DNA from: Paracoccus aestuariivivens
GTDB taxonomy: Bacteria > Pseudomonadota > Alphaproteobacteria > Rhodobacterales > Rhodobacteraceae
Direction: 5' to 3'
Assembly (NCBI RefSeq): GCF_009711225.1
Contig: NZ_WMIE01000024.1
Coordinates: 1-53,849 of the forward strand
DNA: 53,849 nucleotides
In this document: in pieces, positions 43,524 to 51,889 of the stretch
Layout of the letters: each line of letters starts with the position of its first letter
Numbering within the stretch: the first letter of the stretch is position 1
Translations under genes and position numbers: made by a program
Notes under the pieces: model-generated
Database searches by the model: none
What the model was told of the DNA's origin: nothing
What the model saw: the letters and a program-made list of their open reading frames with translations, nothing else

Positions 43524-44009
43524 ATGCTCGATACCGAAGCCCTTACCGGCAATGAGACCTATTTCGAGAACTTCACCGTCGGCGACGTGATGAAGCACGC
43601 GCGTGGCAAGACGGTAGAGCCGCTGGAGAATGTCCTGTTCACCAACCTGACGATGAATACCGCAGCCGCGCATTTCGACGAAGCCACGATGGCATCGGCA
43701 CCCTTCGGCCAGCGGGTGGTCTACGGTGGGGTCACCGCTTCGCTGATGATCGGGCTTGCCAGTCAGGACACCTCCGAGAACGGCCTGTCCGAGCTTTCAA
43801 TGACCGGACTGCGGTTCAGGTCGCCGGTGTTCCATGGCGATACGGTCTATGCCTTCACGCAGGTTCTGGCCGTCGAGGGCAGTGACCGCGAAGACGCGGG
43901 AATCGTCACCTTCCACCACTGGGGTGTGAACCAGAAGGATGTCGTCGTTTGCGAATGCCAGCGCCGCGTGCTGATCAAGCGGCACAGCCACTGGGGCAAA
44001 CGCCGGTGA
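43524..44009 (+). CDS. MaoC-family enoyl-CoA hydratase
   Basis: A 161-residue single-hotdog MaoC protein. It has YFENFTVGDVMKHARGKTVEPLENVLFTNLTMNTAAAHFDEATM, then GQRVVYGGVTASLMIGLASQD, the region that holds the hydratase Asp/His motif, though His is replaced by Asn-Thr-Ala near the usual Nx-PxHxD site (MNTAAAHFDE). It is close in form to itaconyl-CoA or citramalyl-type hydratases. Two hydratases in one operon suggest two hydration steps, or a heteromer of the two hotdog chains. Confidence 0.8.
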   Translation: MLDTEALTGNETYFENFTVGDVMKHARGKTVEPLENVLFTNLTMNTAAAHFDEATMASAPFGQRVVYGGVTASLMIGLASQDTSENGLSELSMTGLRFRSPVFHGDTVYAFTQVLAVEGSDREDAGIVTFHHWGVNQKDVVVCECQRRVLIKRHSHWGKRR

Positions 44010-45247
44010 TCGGGGCGCTTTCCGATCTGCGCGTGATCGACCTGACACATTTTCTGGCTGGTCCCTACTGCACGCAGATGCTGGCCGATCAGGGGGCCGA
44101 TGTCATCAAGGTCGAGCCGCCGGGTGGGGACGTGACCCGAACCTTCGGGCCCTTCCTGCCCGACGACGATTTGCAGGCCTTTGCGGGTTACTTTGGATCG
44201 GTCAACCGGAACAAGCGGTCGATCACGCTGGACATGAAGTCCGAGGCTGGACGCGAGGCCTTGCTGCGCCTGATCGACGGGGCCGATGTGGTCGTCGAGA
44301 ACTACCGCGCGGGCGTCATGGAACGGCACGGCCTTTCCTACGAAACGCTGACCGCGCGGAACCCGCGTCTGGTCTATGCCGCCGTACGCGGTTTCGGCGA
44401 CAAGCGCGGCGGCGAAAGCCCCTATGGCGACTGGCCTGCCTATGATGTGGTGGCACAGGCTTTCGGTGGCATCATGGCGATCACCGGCCCCGAAGGAGGG
44501 GAAGCGACCAAGATCGGTCCCGGCGTGGGCGATATCATCCCGGCGATGTTCGCGGCTTTTGGCGTTCTGGCGGCTGTGCTTCATGCGCGGCGGACCGGAC
44601 AGGGGCAGTTCGTCGATATCTCGATGGTAGATTCGATCCTCGCGATCTGCGAGCGGGTAATCCATCAGCATTCCTTCGCCGGAGTCGTGCCTAAACCGCA
44701 GGGCAACCAGCATCCGTTTCTGGCGCCCTTTGGCACTTTCCCGACACTCGACGGGCTTTGCACCATTACCGCCTATGACGACCGGATGTTCGGCCTGCTC
44801 TGCGATCTTCTGGAACTGACAGATGTGCCGCAGGATGTCCGTTTCTCCACCTGGCAGACCCGATACGAAAACCGCGTTGCTCTGATCGATGTGATTTCGG
44901 CCGTGACGCGGCTGAAGACCAAGGCCGAGTTGATGACACTTCTGGGGGGCAAGGTGCCTTTCGGGCCGGTCTATGACGTGTCCGAGATCGTGCAGGATCC
45001 TCATTTCATCGCGCGGCAGATGATCGTGCCGGTCGACCAACCGGGCACCGACAAACAGGTTTTGCTGGCCGGTATACCGGTGAAGCTGACCGAAACGCCA
45101 GGTGCTGTGCGCAGGGCCGCACCGGTTCTGGGCCAGCATACCAATGAAATTCTGACCGAGGCGGGGTTCTCCCCCGACCGGATCGAAACAATGCGGCAGT
45201 CGGGTGCCTTTGGGCCCGTTGTGCGCAAGACGAAAGAGAGAGCCTGA
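44006..45247 (+). CDS. Family III CoA-transferase (CaiB/BaiF)
   Basis: A 413-residue CaiB/BaiF protein starting at GTG 44006, which overlaps the MaoC stop by GTGA. The family start LRVIDLTHFLAGPYCTQMLADQGADVIKVEPP is clear, followed by NRNKRSITLDMKSEAGRE and the catalytic Asp in GQFVDISMVDS. These enzymes move CoA between carboxylic acids via an aspartyl-CoA anhydride. Next to a CitE-like lyase and a TRAP importer, it probably activates the imported acid. Confidence 0.85.
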   Translation: MIGALSDLRVIDLTHFLAGPYCTQMLADQGADVIKVEPPGGDVTRTFGPFLPDDDLQAFAGYFGSVNRNKRSITLDMKSEAGREALLRLIDGADVVVENYRAGVMERHGLSYETLTARNPRLVYAAVRGFGDKRGGESPYGDWPAYDVVAQAFGGIMAITGPEGGEATKIGPGVGDIIPAMFAAFGVLAAVLHARRTGQGQFVDISMVDSILAICERVIHQHSFAGVVPKPQGNQHPFLAPFGTFPTLDGLCTITAYDDRMFGLLCDLLELTDVPQDVRFSTWQTRYENRVALIDVISAVTRLKTKAELMTLLGGKVPFGPVYDVSEIVQDPHFIARQMIVPVDQPGTDKQVLLAGIPVKLTETPGAVRRAAPVLGQHTNEILTEAGFSPDRIETMRQSGAFGPVVRKTKERA

Positions 45248-46164
45248 TGAATACCTCCCTTCGCCCTCAACGTTTGCGCCGGGTTCAGTTGGCTGTTCCC
45301 GGATCCTCGGAAAAGATGATCCGCAAGGCGGCTGCATCTGATGCCGACCATGTCTTTCTGGATCTGGAAGATGCCGTCGCCCCCAGCCAGAAGGTTGAGG
45401 CCCGCAAAAACGTCGTAGAGGCGCTCAACACGCTTGATTGGGGCAAGAAGACCCGCTGCGTCCGCATCAACGATCTATCGACCAAGTATACATACGAGGA
45501 CATCATCACCGTCGTCAGCGGTGCGCGTGAAAATGTCGATACCTTGATGCTGACCAAGGTCAAATCGGTCTCGGACGTGCTGTTTGCCGACACGTTGTTG
45601 CGTCAGCTGGAAGAGACGCTGGGCCTGACCAAACGCATCGGGCTTGAAGCCCTGATCGAAGAGGTCGAGGGGCTGCAGAATGTGGAAGAGATCGCCAAAT
45701 CCTGTGACCGGCTCGAGGCGCTGATCTTCGGCATGGGCGATTTCTCGGCATCGATGGGCGTTTTGATCAAGCCCGATGGCAAGGTCGGCCCCTATCCGGG
45801 CGATGTCTGGCATTATTCACGCTTCCGCATGGTCATGGCCTGCCGAGCGGCGGGCATCGATCCGGTTGACGGCCCCTATGCCGATTTCCGCGATCCCGAG
45901 GGCTATACCGAGGAATGTTCTCGGTCGCTGACGCTAGGATGCGTCGGCAAATGGGCGCTGCATCCCGCCCAGATCCCGCTGGCCATCGATGTCTTCACTC
46001 CGGATGCCGATGTTGTTTCCCGGGCCCGCAAACTCGCCGCCGCCTATGACGAGGCGTCCAAACAAGGGCTGGGCGCCATCAACTTCGAGGGGACGGTCGT
46101 CGATTTGGCCTCGATCCGCATGTTCGGGGCAATCCTGAAACAGGCCGATCTGATCGGCATGTAA
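45247..46164 (+). CDS. CitE-like CoA lyase (HpcH/HpaI family)
   Basis: A 305-residue TIM-barrel lyase. Its start RRVQLAVPGSSEKMIRKAAASDADHVFLDLEDAVAPSQK contains the metal Asp/Glu motif LDLEDAV, and IGLEALIEEVEGLQNVEEIA holds the second acidic set; FGMGDFSAS and GKWALHPAQI complete the CitE/malyl-CoA lyase pattern. It starts on the stop of the CoA-transferase (TGATG). Candidate substrates are citramalyl-CoA, malyl-CoA or HMG-CoA. Rv2498c of Mycobacterium tuberculosis, with similar neighbours, acts in itaconate and leucine breakdown. Confidence 0.9.
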   Translation: MNTSLRPQRLRRVQLAVPGSSEKMIRKAAASDADHVFLDLEDAVAPSQKVEARKNVVEALNTLDWGKKTRCVRINDLSTKYTYEDIITVVSGARENVDTLMLTKVKSVSDVLFADTLLRQLEETLGLTKRIGLEALIEEVEGLQNVEEIAKSCDRLEALIFGMGDFSASMGVLIKPDGKVGPYPGDVWHYSRFRMVMACRAAGIDPVDGPYADFRDPEGYTEECSRSLTLGCVGKWALHPAQIPLAIDVFTPDADVVSRARKLAAAYDEASKQGLGAINFEGTVVDLASIRMFGAILKQADLIGM

Positions 46165-46230
46165 CCCGCTGAAAGAAAAAGGGGGAAGGCGGCAAAGATC
46201 GCCACCCTTGTCTACCAACATAGAGGATAG

Positions 46231-47259
46231 ATGATGAACCTGACACGACGTAAATTGCTGGGCACCGGCGCGGCTGCGCTTTCCGTTGCCATGATCGCGC
46301 GACCGGACGTTGCGCGCGCTGCGACCACGCTCAAGATGTCGATCGATACCGGCCCGGGGCACCACCGGACCGTTGTGACCGAGCGCTGGGTCGAGATCGT
46401 TAACAAGGCAAGCGGCGGCGAACTGACGATCGAGCTTTATCACTCGGCACAGCTGTTCAAGGATTCCGACCTGCCTCGCGCCTTGCGTCAGGGTGCCATC
46501 GACATCGGCATGCCGGGCAATTGGGTTCTGGGCGGCGTCGATCCGAACAACGATATCTTTCTGATGCCGATGTTCTTCGGGGTTCCGCAGGACAAGATGC
46601 ACCTGATCAGTGATGGTGAAGTGGGGGCCAAGCTGGGTGCGAAGCTGGAAACCAACCTGGGTGTCAAGATGGTTGGCCGCTGGCTGGACCATGGCTACAG
46701 CGATCTTCACGCCACCTATCCGGTGCAGGGCAGTCAGGATCTGAAGGGCAAGCGCGTCCGCAGCTTTGGCGGCGCCGGCACCGAAGCCCGCATCCGTTAT
46801 TTCGGCGGCGACCCTGTGCTAATTCCGTGGGCAGATGTGCCTTTGGCGTTGAGCCAGGGCAACTTCGACGCGATGTATTCGGTTTCGGCAGGGGTCGCCT
46901 CGTCGAAGCTGTGGGAAGCGGGCGTGACGCATACCGTGGTCGAGCCCCAGTTCTTCCACCAGTATTTGCCAATGATCGGCAATGCCGCGCTGGCCAAATT
47001 GCCCGAGGAAATGCAGGCGCTGATCTTTTCGACTTGGGAAGACAACATCGTCGCTTTCCGCGCCTCGACCATGGCGGCACAGGCGGCGGCGCATGGCCTG
47101 CTGGAAGAAAAAGGCGTGACTGTCGTTCGCCCCGATCCGGCAGGATATGTGACGATCAGCGAGGGTCTGATGAAGACGCAGGACAAGCTGACGACCGACC
47201 TGAAGATCGATCCCGAACTTGTCGCGCTTTCGATGAAGGCGCTGAATCCTTCCAGCTGA
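46231..47259 (+). CDS. dctP: TRAP transporter substrate-binding protein
   Basis: A 342-residue DctP-type binding protein. It begins with a twin-arginine-like signal (TRRKLLGTGAAALSVAM, cleavage after ARA). The mature part has LKMSIDTGPGHHRTVVTERWVEIVNKASGGELTIELYHSAQLF and DLKGKRVRSFGGAGTEARI, where an Arg usually binds the carboxylate. GAGGATAG precedes the start. It captures an organic acid in the periplasm for the DctQ/DctM membrane pair that follows. Confidence 0.9.
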   Translation: MMNLTRRKLLGTGAAALSVAMIARPDVARAATTLKMSIDTGPGHHRTVVTERWVEIVNKASGGELTIELYHSAQLFKDSDLPRALRQGAIDIGMPGNWVLGGVDPNNDIFLMPMFFGVPQDKMHLISDGEVGAKLGAKLETNLGVKMVGRWLDHGYSDLHATYPVQGSQDLKGKRVRSFGGAGTEARIRYFGGDPVLIPWADVPLALSQGNFDAMYSVSAGVASSKLWEAGVTHTVVEPQFFHQYLPMIGNAALAKLPEEMQALIFSTWEDNIVAFRASTMAAQAAAHGLLEEKGVTVVRPDPAGYVTISEGLMKTQDKLTTDLKIDPELVALSMKALNPSS

Positions 47260-47314
47260 TCTGCAGAGGGTGGTCCCTGCGGGGGCCGCTTCCTTTCTCG
47301 TCGGAGGTTCTCCT

Positions 47315-47812
47315 ATGCTCTCCAAAATCTTGCGCCAGCTGACAGGTGTGATCGGTCTTCTGTCGCTGTTGCTCTACTTTTACCAGATCGTGTCGTCCTG
47401 GCTGTTTCACGCCTGGTCGATTCCCTGGTTCGCCGAAGTCGCGGTTTATGCGATCACATGGGCCATGTTCCTCGCGGTCAGCGAACTGGTGGCTCAGGAC
47501 GGCCATATACGCGCGGATTTCGTGATCTCGCGGCTATCGGTGCCGGCACAACGCCGCTGCGAGCTGATCAATTGTGGCTTTGGTGTCGGCTTTTCGGCCT
47601 TGATGCTGTGGTACGGCTGGCTGCTGACCTGGGATGCCTGGATCTGGGATGACCGCAGCCCAACCGGCATCGCTTTCCCGCTGTGGATCTACTACAGCTG
47701 CGCGCCGATCAGCGGTGCGCTGATGCTCTATCGCTATTGCATCCGCCTTGGCCAGTATCTGTTCGCCTTCAATCCCACCACCATGAAACTTGTTTCGAAC
47801 GAGGTGATGTAG
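47315..47812 (+). CDS. dctQ: TRAP transporter small permease (DctQ)
   Basis: A 165-residue protein with four hydrophobic helices. Family-type features are AVYAITWAMFLAVSELVAQDGHIRADFVISRL, where an Arg-Ala-Asp segment is conserved. GGAGG lies seven bases before ATG 47315. It ends two bases before the DctM start. It joins the binding protein to the large permease. Confidence 0.9.
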   Translation: MLSKILRQLTGVIGLLSLLLYFYQIVSSWLFHAWSIPWFAEVAVYAITWAMFLAVSELVAQDGHIRADFVISRLSVPAQRRCELINCGFGVGFSALMLWYGWLLTWDAWIWDDRSPTGIAFPLWIYYSCAPISGALMLYRYCIRLGQYLFAFNPTTMKLVSNEVM

Positions 47813-47814
47813 CC

Positions 47815-49101
47815 ATGACTATCCAGGCGATAGGTCTTGTCTTCTTTGGGCTTCTGGCGATCGGAATGCCGCTTTACCTAGTGCTCGGCTCGACAGCCGT
47901 CGTCATGTACGGGCTGAACGGTGATCCTTTGGTCGGCGTGTTCCAGAAGATGCTGGACGGGCTGAACTCCGAGACGCTGCTGGCGGTGCCGTTTTTCGTG
48001 ATGGCGGCAGCCTTCATGGAAAAAGGCGGCGTGGCCAAGGCGATGATCGATCTGGTGGCACTGGCTGTCGGACGGGTCCGGGGCGGGATGGCGATTGTCT
48101 CGATCCTAGCCTGCACGCTGTTCGCGGCAATCTGTGGCTCGTCCGTCGCTACCGCGATGGCGATGGGGGCGATCCTTGTTCCAGCAATGAAAAGCCGTGG
48201 CTATCCGATGCCGTTCTCGTTGGGCGTGCTGGCGGCTGCGGGCACGTTGGGCATTCTGATTCCACCCAGCCTTGCAATGATCCTTTATGCGCTGATCGCC
48301 GAGGAATCCGTGCCGCGTCTGTTCCTTGCCGGAGTGATCCCGGGGGCAATTCAGGCGGCGTTGTTCATCGGCTATTCAATGTTTTACGCCTACCGGCACA
48401 AGCTGCCGCGCGAGGCGTCGATCCAGCGCGCGCGCGGTGAACGCCGGCGAATCCTGTTACGTGCCCTGCCTGCATTGTCGCTTCCGGCGATCGTTGGCAT
48501 CGGCATTTATGGCGGCTTTACTACTGTGACAGAAGCCTCTGTCCTGACCGCCATGGCGGCGCTGCTGATCGGAGCCTTCGTCTACAAGGGCTTTCCCATC
48601 AGTGACACGCTGGGCCAGGTGGCGGATGCGGTTAAATCAGCAGCTGTGATCACGATCATCATCGCGACAGCTTTGGCCTTTGCGCAGTGGCTGACCTCAT
48701 CCGGCGTCCCCGCGGCGATTGTCGAGTTCATCACCGAGATCGGCCTGAAGCCTTGGCAGTTCCTGCTGATCATCAATGTGCTGTTGATTGTCATGGGAAT
48801 GTTCCTTGAGACCGTAAGCATCATGCTGATCACCCTGCCGATCCTTGTGCCGCTTCTGGGGCCGCTTGGAATCGACCCGGTTCACTTCGCGGTGGTGATG
48901 ACGATCAACATGGAGCTAGCGCTGTTGACCGCACCGGTGGGGCTGAACCTTTTTGTGCTGAGCAACGTGTCGAAGACGCCGCTCAGCGTGGTCACGAAGG
49001 GGGTTTTCCCGCTGGAATGTCTGCTGTTCGGCTTGCTGATGCTGGTCACCTATATCCCCGAGCTTTCACTTTGGCTGCCCAATCTCGTCTACGGCGAATG
49101 A
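47815..49101 (+). CDS. dctM: TRAP transporter large permease (DctM)
   Basis: A 428-residue membrane protein with about 12 hydrophobic segments. It has AICGSSVATAMAMGAILVPAMKSRGYPMPFSLGVLAAAGTLGILIPPSLAMILYALIAEESVPRLF, the hallmark re-entrant loop region of DctM, and a second similar repeat near the C-terminus (NMELALLTAPVGLNLFVLSN). It uses a sodium gradient to import the acid held by DctP. The operon context suggests a dicarboxylate or branched acid. Confidence 0.95.
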   Translation: MTIQAIGLVFFGLLAIGMPLYLVLGSTAVVMYGLNGDPLVGVFQKMLDGLNSETLLAVPFFVMAAAFMEKGGVAKAMIDLVALAVGRVRGGMAIVSILACTLFAAICGSSVATAMAMGAILVPAMKSRGYPMPFSLGVLAAAGTLGILIPPSLAMILYALIAEESVPRLFLAGVIPGAIQAALFIGYSMFYAYRHKLPREASIQRARGERRRILLRALPALSLPAIVGIGIYGGFTTVTEASVLTAMAALLIGAFVYKGFPISDTLGQVADAVKSAAVITIIIATALAFAQWLTSSGVPAAIVEFITEIGLKPWQFLLIINVLLIVMGMFLETVSIMLITLPILVPLLGPLGIDPVHFAVVMTINMELALLTAPVGLNLFVLSNVSKTPLSVVTKGVFPLECLLFGLLMLVTYIPELSLWLPNLVYGE

Positions 49102-49106
49102 TCTGA

Positions 49107-49139
49107 TCTGCGCAAAGGGCGGTCCGCCCTCGGCGCAGA
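49107..49139 (+). promoter_or_regulatory. Intercistronic hairpin
   Basis: TCTGCGC and GCGCAGA form an outer seven-base stem around an inner GGGCG/CGCCC stem, directly after the dctM stop. No T-run follows. It may lower readthrough to, or stabilise the message before, the biotin carrier gene. Confidence 0.4.
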
Positions 49140-49163
49140 ACCAATTTCAAAAGGTTTCTCCCC

Positions 49164-49382
49164 ATGAACAGAACCCCCGTTATCTCTGAACTTTCCGGCC
49201 TGATCTGGGAGCTTTGTCTGGCCCCCGGCGACGCTGTCGAGGAAGGGCAGGCAGTGCTGCTGCTTGAATCGATGAAGATGGAAATTCCCGCCCTTGCTCC
49301 GGTTGCCGGACGGATCAGCGAGATTCTGGTCGCCAAGGATGATGTCGTCGAGACCGCCCAGATACTTGCTTGGATTGAATAA
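49164..49382 (+). CDS. Biotin carboxyl carrier protein (biotin/lipoyl domain only)
   Basis: A 72-residue stand-alone biotinyl domain. ESMKMEI at about residues 36-42 carries the Lys that receives biotin. The flanks LCLAPGDAVEEGQAVLLL and VAGRISEILVAKDD are typical. It starts just before the carboxyltransferase gene (one base between). Together with the biotin carboxylase at 39478 it makes a three-part acyl-CoA carboxylase. Most 3-methylcrotonyl- and propionyl-CoA carboxylases carry this domain fused to the carboxylase subunit. Confidence 0.95.
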   Translation: MNRTPVISELSGLIWELCLAPGDAVEEGQAVLLLESMKMEIPALAPVAGRISEILVAKDDVVETAQILAWIE

Positions 49383-49383
49383 C

Positions 49384-50910
49384 ATGAGCTTTGAAGATCA
49401 GATCGCCGAACTGAAGGTCCGTCGGGAACAGGCGCGCGCCATGGGGCCTGTCGCACGGCACGACAAGCGGCGCGAGCAAGGCATGATGAACGCACGCGAA
49501 CGGGTTGCAGCCCTGACCGACGATGACAGCTTTACGGAATGGGGACTCTTGGCGGTCTCGAGCCGGTCCGAAGACCGCAACCGCTCCGCCGCCGACGGCT
49601 ATGTCAGCGGCTACGCGACCATCGACGGGCGGGATGTGGTCATTCATGCGGCGGATTTCACGACGCTGGGTGCTTCTACCTCGGCCATCGGTGACAAAAA
49701 ATTTCACCACGCCAAGGATAATGCCAATAAGAACGGAGTTCCCTTGGTGCTGCTGAACGAATGCGCGGGATCACGTATCCCGGACATCATGGGTGCGCAG
49801 GGTCTGCACCGCGCCGGTGAGCATTCCGAGCTATGGCGCGATCGGTCAAGCCCTTGGGCAGCGGCCGTGCTGGGGCTGACCTATGGCGACGGTTCTTTCT
49901 ACGCCTCGATGTCGGATTTCGTGGTGATGCGGAAGGGTGCTGTTCTGGCGGTGTCGAGCGAGCATGTCACCTCGGTCGCGCTGGCTGAAAGCGCAGACCC
50001 GGCCGAATTCGGCGGTTGGGAGGTACAGACCACCGTCACCGGCGTCGTCGACCGTGCGGTCGATACCGAGGAAGAGGCGCTGGAAGCAATCCGTCGCTTC
50101 CTGTCCTACATGCCGTCCCATGCGGGCGAATTGCCGCCCAGGGCCGAACGACGCGAGGCCGGAGGAGATCCAGAAGAGCTGCTGACCCTGCTGCCCGAAA
50201 GCCCGAAGCGCGCCTATGATGTGCGCCGTATCCTCAACGTGATTTTCGACAAGGATACGATCTTTCCATTGAAGGAACGCTTTGCACCGGTGGCTTTCAC
50301 CGGCCTTGCGAGACTTGCTGGTGAGGTCGTGGGCGTCATTGCCATTAACCCGCAGTTCAAGGGCGGTGCACTGGACGCCGATGCCTGCAACAAGATCATC
50401 AGCCTGATCGTGCTGTGTGACAGCTTCAACATCCCGATCATCACCTTTGGCGATACGCCCGGCTTCATGGTCGGCGCAGCGGGTGAACGGCAGAAGATGC
50501 CGGGAAGGATCATGAACTACCTTCAGGCCTTAGGAGCGGCGACCGTGCCCAAGCTGTCCGTCATCATGCGGAAGTCCTATGGGCAGGCACATCTGAATAT
50601 GGGCGCGGGCTATTGCGACGAGATGGCGGCCTGGTTCACGGCCGAAATCAGCCTGATGGGGCGCCAGCCTGCGATGAATGTGCTGCACCGCCTTCGCCCG
50701 GGCGACACGCCCGAAGAATACGAACGGCTTGAAGCACAGATTGCCCGCGATACCTCGGCCTATGCGCTGGCCGATGCCTTTATGGCGCAGACGGTGATCG
50801 ACCCGCGCGAGACGCGGGACTGGCTGATCCGGATGCGCCGTCTTCACCAGCGCAAGCTGACCGGCGGCATCGGTGCGCGCCGGCTTGCCTGCTGGCCGAC
50901 AACCTGGTGA
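49384..50910 (+). CDS. Acyl-CoA carboxylase carboxyltransferase subunit
   Basis: A 508-residue carboxyltransferase of the AccD/PccB type. It has ARERVAALTDDDSFTEWG, the oxyanion loops near KDNANKNGVPLVLLNECAGSRI and FKGGALDADACNKIISLI, then TFGDTPGFMVG and GQAHLNMG. It starts one base after the biotin carrier gene. Substrate cannot be read from sequence; isovaleryl- or methylcrotonyl-like, acetyl- and propionyl-CoA are candidates. The enclosing gene set recalls the AccD1 locus of Mycobacterium tuberculosis. Confidence 0.9.
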   Translation: MSFEDQIAELKVRREQARAMGPVARHDKRREQGMMNARERVAALTDDDSFTEWGLLAVSSRSEDRNRSAADGYVSGYATIDGRDVVIHAADFTTLGASTSAIGDKKFHHAKDNANKNGVPLVLLNECAGSRIPDIMGAQGLHRAGEHSELWRDRSSPWAAAVLGLTYGDGSFYASMSDFVVMRKGAVLAVSSEHVTSVALAESADPAEFGGWEVQTTVTGVVDRAVDTEEEALEAIRRFLSYMPSHAGELPPRAERREAGGDPEELLTLLPESPKRAYDVRRILNVIFDKDTIFPLKERFAPVAFTGLARLAGEVVGVIAINPQFKGGALDADACNKIISLIVLCDSFNIPIITFGDTPGFMVGAAGERQKMPGRIMNYLQALGAATVPKLSVIMRKSYGQAHLNMGAGYCDEMAAWFTAEISLMGRQPAMNVLHRLRPGDTPEEYERLEAQIARDTSAYALADAFMAQTVIDPRETRDWLIRMRRLHQRKLTGGIGARRLACWPTTW

Positions 50911-50917
50911 GGCAGCG

Positions 50918-51373
50918 ATGAATAGGATGCACCCGTCCGCCCCCGACCTGCGCGACCGCGCCGTCTTTGGCTTCTTCACCGAGGAAAGCTTGCGGATCGC
51001 GGACCTCGACATAAATGGCCATGTGAATAACGTTGCCTTCATCCAGCTGATGGAAAACGCGCGCAACCAGTTTATCGACACGCAGACGCCGCTGAAGCGG
51101 AGCGAAAAGATGACCTTCATGCTTGTGAAGTTCGACGTGAATTTCATCGGGCAACTGCACTATCCCGGAAAGGTGGAATCAGCCTGTCGTGTGCTGGAAC
51201 TGGGGCGTTCGTCGCTGACCTTCGGACAGGCGCTGTTTGATGGAGCCCGATGTGCCGCGACTGCGCGTGCCGTGATTGTCAACGTAGACCGCGCCGCCCA
51301 AAAGGCTACGCCGTTCACCGAAAGCGGTCGCCTTGCGCTGGAGGCGTTGTTGTCTATCGGCGGCGTGCGATGA
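50918..51373 (+). CDS. Hotdog thioesterase
   Basis: A 151-residue thioesterase. The motif DLDINGHVNNVAFIQLMENARNQF is the 4HBT-like D-x-x-GHVNNxxYxxxxExAR signature with its catalytic Asp region. GAGG precedes ATG 50918. It is the last gene of the operon, eight bases after the carboxyltransferase stop. It may recycle CoA from dead-end esters of this pathway. Confidence 0.8.
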   Translation: MNRMHPSAPDLRDRAVFGFFTEESLRIADLDINGHVNNVAFIQLMENARNQFIDTQTPLKRSEKMTFMLVKFDVNFIGQLHYPGKVESACRVLELGRSSLTFGQALFDGARCAATARAVIVNVDRAAQKATPFTESGRLALEALLSIGGVR

Positions 51374-51530
51374 GGAGCGGGGTTGATCAGGTCGCGGAGG
51401 AGTAAATGCCAAGTTTCGCGCATTGATTTGGACCAGCCAGATCGTGGCCGTGCGATATTTCACAGTACGCGAAAGGTTTGCGACACACCTTCAACGCCTG
51501 CCCAGCTTCGTTGGTGAGCGCAAGAGCTGC

Positions 51531-51629
51531 TATACGCCTTAGCGGATATTTCAAATTTATACGCCAAGCCGCATAAAGTGTTCTGATACGGTGTAGCGAA
51601 TATTTACAATTTATGCGCCTTGGCGTATA
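51531..51629. promoter_or_regulatory. Three hip operator palindromes
   Basis: Related inverted repeats stand at 51531-51548 (TATACGCCTTAGCGGATA), 51558-51575 (TATACGCCAAGCCGCATA) and 51612-51629 (TATGCGCCTTGGCGTATA). The last touches the first possible start codons of the antitoxin. A 26-base near-direct repeat (51540-51565 and 51594-51619) links the sites. This is the expected arrangement for HipB autorepression. About 160 bases before it, after the thioesterase stop, no gene is seen. Confidence 0.75.
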
Positions 51630-51637
51630 TGAATCAC

Positions 51638-51889
51638 ATGAGTGATTTAGCACGCACGCCAAGACAGATCGGGACTATCATCCAGCGAGCACGCAAGAAG
51701 CGCGACTGGACACAGATGAAGCTCGCCGAACGGGCAGGCCTGCGCCAAGCGACGATCTCGATAATAGAAAGCGGGGAAAGACCCGCAAAGCTTGAATCCA
51801 TCCTCGCTGTCCTTGCGGCTCTCGATCTGGAATTCAGGATCGAAGAGCGCTCCAAGGGACATGGCAGCGACATCGAGGACCTGTTCTGA
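51638..51889 (+). CDS. hipB: HipB-type antitoxin (XRE-family repressor)
   Basis: An 83-residue HTH protein: IGTIIQRARKKRDWTQMKLAERAGLRQATISIIESGERPAKLESILAVLAALDLEF is a standard HipB/XRE domain. The start at 51638 gives the usual length; ATG 51629 and a TTG at 51620 are in frame but inside the operator. No good binding site is visible for any of them. The acidic, flexible C-terminus GSDIEDLF recalls the degradable tail of HipB. Its stop overlaps the toxin start. Confidence 0.9.
   Translation: MSDLARTPRQIGTIIQRARKKRDWTQMKLAERAGLRQATISIIESGERPAKLESILAVLAALDLEFRIEERSKGHGSDIEDLF

Noticed and set aside
51540..51619. The 26-base near-direct repeat as a short CRISPR-like array or IS scar
   Set aside because: Only two copies exist and both contain half-sites of the hip operator palindromes, which explains the similarity.
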